Shown here: positions 35,415 through 36,689 of the stretch, piece by piece
How the letters are laid out: the number at the start of each line of letters is the position of its first letter
Numbering within the stretch: position 1 is the first letter of the stretch
Source: UBA1731 sp964567665
GTDB lineage: Bacteria > Verrucomicrobiota > Kiritimatiellia > RFP12 > UBA1067
NCBI GenBank assembly: GCA_964567665.1
Contig: CAZMNN010000024.1
Coordinates: forward strand, 1 to 36,689
Direction of reading: 5' to 3'
DNA length: 36,689 nucleotides
Position numbers and translations under genes: made by a program
Notes under the pieces: model-generated
Database searches by the model: none
What the model saw: the letters and a program-made list of their open reading frames with translations, nothing else
What the model was told of the DNA's origin: nothing

Positions 35415-36689
35415 TGGTCGCCATCCTCCGAAACAGTTGCCCTGGCCCGCCAGAAGAGCTTGCCGTCACCAGGTTCGACCTTGAACGATATGTCGCCGCT
35501 CTCCGTCGCCTGCTTGGGGTTTTCATCGCCAGCAGCAGGCTGGGCAAGCCCCGCGACCTGTGTCCACGCACTCTCTTCTCCCGCGAACTCCGCCAGATTG
35601 TCCGTTGCATAGAGCCAGTACCAGCCGCCAGCCACCGCACCGGACACCGTAACGATCCAGTTGCCGTCAGCCATCTGCGAGACGCCCGTAATCGAAATGT
35701 CGTCAAGCTCCACGGTTTCACTCTTGAGTTCCCACAGACAGGTGATTTCGCCCATCGTATAGGCCATGAGTTCCTGAACGAGATTCGTCTCCACGCCCGA
35801 TATGTTGTTTTCTGTGATCCATCCTGCGCAGACCCACACGCCGCCCGTGGCGTCCGTGTAGGACGATGCGCCCGGCTTGAACTTCGCGGCATATGAGTAG
35901 CTAACGTTCCCGCCCCATTCAAATCCTGCGGGCGGCGGCAGTTCCGGCTGCATCTCCTCTGGCGAGGCCTTGAGCGTGAACGTATAGGTACGGGTCTCCG
36001 GCGGAGTTGCCCCCTCGCGGTACTCCGCAAGCACCTCCACAGGCTCATCCACGGCAAATGTGATCGCCGTTCCGTTCACGTCCAGCAGCCTCGAATCGCC
36101 ACCCGTCGCTGAGACATTCCACTCACCTTTCGTCAGGCTGCGAATGTCCCATCCGGAAAACCCATATGAATCGAGAACATAATCATTGGCCTTGATGGTG
36201 ACGTAATCGCCTACTTCAACCCAGCTTTCCGCCGGGTTCACCGCACCGACAACATCGGAGCCGTTTGCGTATGCCTTCGCGGTGACGCGGTAGTGCGAGA
36301 CATTCCACACCCACGTCAGAACCACGTTGTCATCCGCAAAGAGCTGAAGCTCCGCCTCTGCGCCCTCGTTGTAGTTCGAGGAGATGCCGGTGTCGGGAAC
36401 GGCGTTTGTCGTCCAGCCAAGACACGAAACAATCTTTCCTTCAGCGACGTTCGTGACGGCGGACGGCGCGGTGAACACAACAGTCTCGCCGTTCGTCCAG
36501 GCGTTTTCGTTCGCACCGTAGCCGGGACTGACCATGCCGATCTCGTACGCCGCATTGCTCTCCGAAGCAAAATCAACGCCCGTGACGGTGACTGAGATGC
36601 CGGATGTCCGGCGCAGATAGGAATCGTACCCCGTCTCGACAAGCGCGGGGACAGCGTTCGAGATGGCAACCGTATTCGTCGCCGAGAAC
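35411..36689 (-). CDS. C-terminal part of a large secreted beta-repeat protein, cut by right edge
   Basis: The frame is open from the window edge to a TGA at 35411, so at least 426 residues of a larger protein are visible. The ATG at 36535 is internal, since the frame continues upstream with similar sequence (for example SGISVTVTGVDFASESNAAY). Several beta modules are visible with SCLGWTTN, VLTWVWNVSHYRVTAKAY, and VEVGDYVTIKAND followed by YGFSGWDI. These resemble the divergent InlB B-repeat-like modules common in secreted PVC proteins. The last part (about 120 residues) is a beta module with ISITGVSQMADGNWIVTVSG and DGKLFWRARATV. It overlaps the lipoprotein start by four bases, so it is the known head of the long unit. 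Confidence 0.75.
   Translation of the reverse strand, partial: FSATNTVAISNAVPALVETGYDSYLRRTSGISVTVTGVDFASESNAAYEIGMVSPGYGANENAWTNGETVVFTAPSAVTNVAEGKIVSCLGWTTNAVPDTGISSNYNEGAEAELQLFADDNVVLTWVWNVSHYRVTAKAYANGSDVVGAVNPAESWVEVGDYVTIKANDYVLDSYGFSGWDIRSLTKGEWNVSATGGDSRLLDVNGTAITFAVDEPVEVLAEYREGATPPETRTYTFTLKASPEEMQPELPPPAGFEWGGNVSYSYAAKFKPGASSYTDATGGVWVCAGWITENNISGVETNLVQELMAYTMGEITCLWELKSETVELDDISITGVSQMADGNWIVTVSGAVAGGWYWLYATDNLAEFAGEESAWTQVAGLAQPAAGDENPKQATESGDISFKVEPGDGKLFWRARATVSEDGDQ

Noticed and set aside
1..36689. CRISPR array, tRNA, transposase, integrase or phage genes
   Set aside because: I looked for direct repeats with regular spacers, cloverleaf patterns and mobile-element proteins and found none.

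Overview
The window reads as a chromosomal segment of a Gram-negative member of the PVC superphylum, most like Kiritimatiellota/Verrucomicrobiota. The reasons are an lpxK and a kdsD gene (lipid A and Kdo synthesis), a five-gene cluster that matches in order and type the Akkermansia Amuc_1098-1102 pilus/secretion locus, a secreted sulfatase-modifier-like (SUMF1) protein, and giant secreted proteins with Ca-binding DxDxDG repeats and a LamG domain. The taxon is inferred from protein recognition only. Every gene I can support lies on the minus strand, so the text runs right to left in transcription order.

Right part (36689 to 11099) looks like one very long transcription unit: the end of a large secreted protein (cut by the right edge), a small lipoprotein, a 4.2-thousand-residue secreted protein, ackA, pta, kdsD, then the cassette Amuc_1102-like, PilM-PilN-like, Amuc_1100-like, Amuc_1099-like and secretin. 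Neighbours overlap by 1 to 4 bases or are separated by less than 100 bases. The only clear terminator is a 14-bp hairpin with a T-rich tail just after the secretin gene (11043-11076). The physical linkage suggests that the envelope machine and its neighbouring giant secreted protein are made together, possibly as transporter and cargo. No pilus ATPase, platform protein or pilin gene is present, so the system is incomplete here.

Middle part (10901 to 5941): a promoter-like site, an MscS-type mechanosensitive channel overlapping a secreted GH2-family glycoside hydrolase, an 11-bp inverted repeat, and lpxK.

Left part (5940 to 1): a 484-base non-coding stretch with a hairpin element, a G-rich tract and a promoter; a secreted SUMF1-type protein with its own terminator; a shortened uvrC preceded by a possible 54-codon leader ORF; a Na/phosphate cotransporter with a PhoU-like tail; and the start of a secreted GH127-like protein cut by the left edge.

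Candidate promoters share an extended -10 (TG-N-TANAAT or close). At three of them the predicted start of transcription falls 1 to 5 bases before an ATG, suggesting leaderless or nearly leaderless messages. No tRNA, rRNA, CRISPR array, insertion sequence or integrase was seen.
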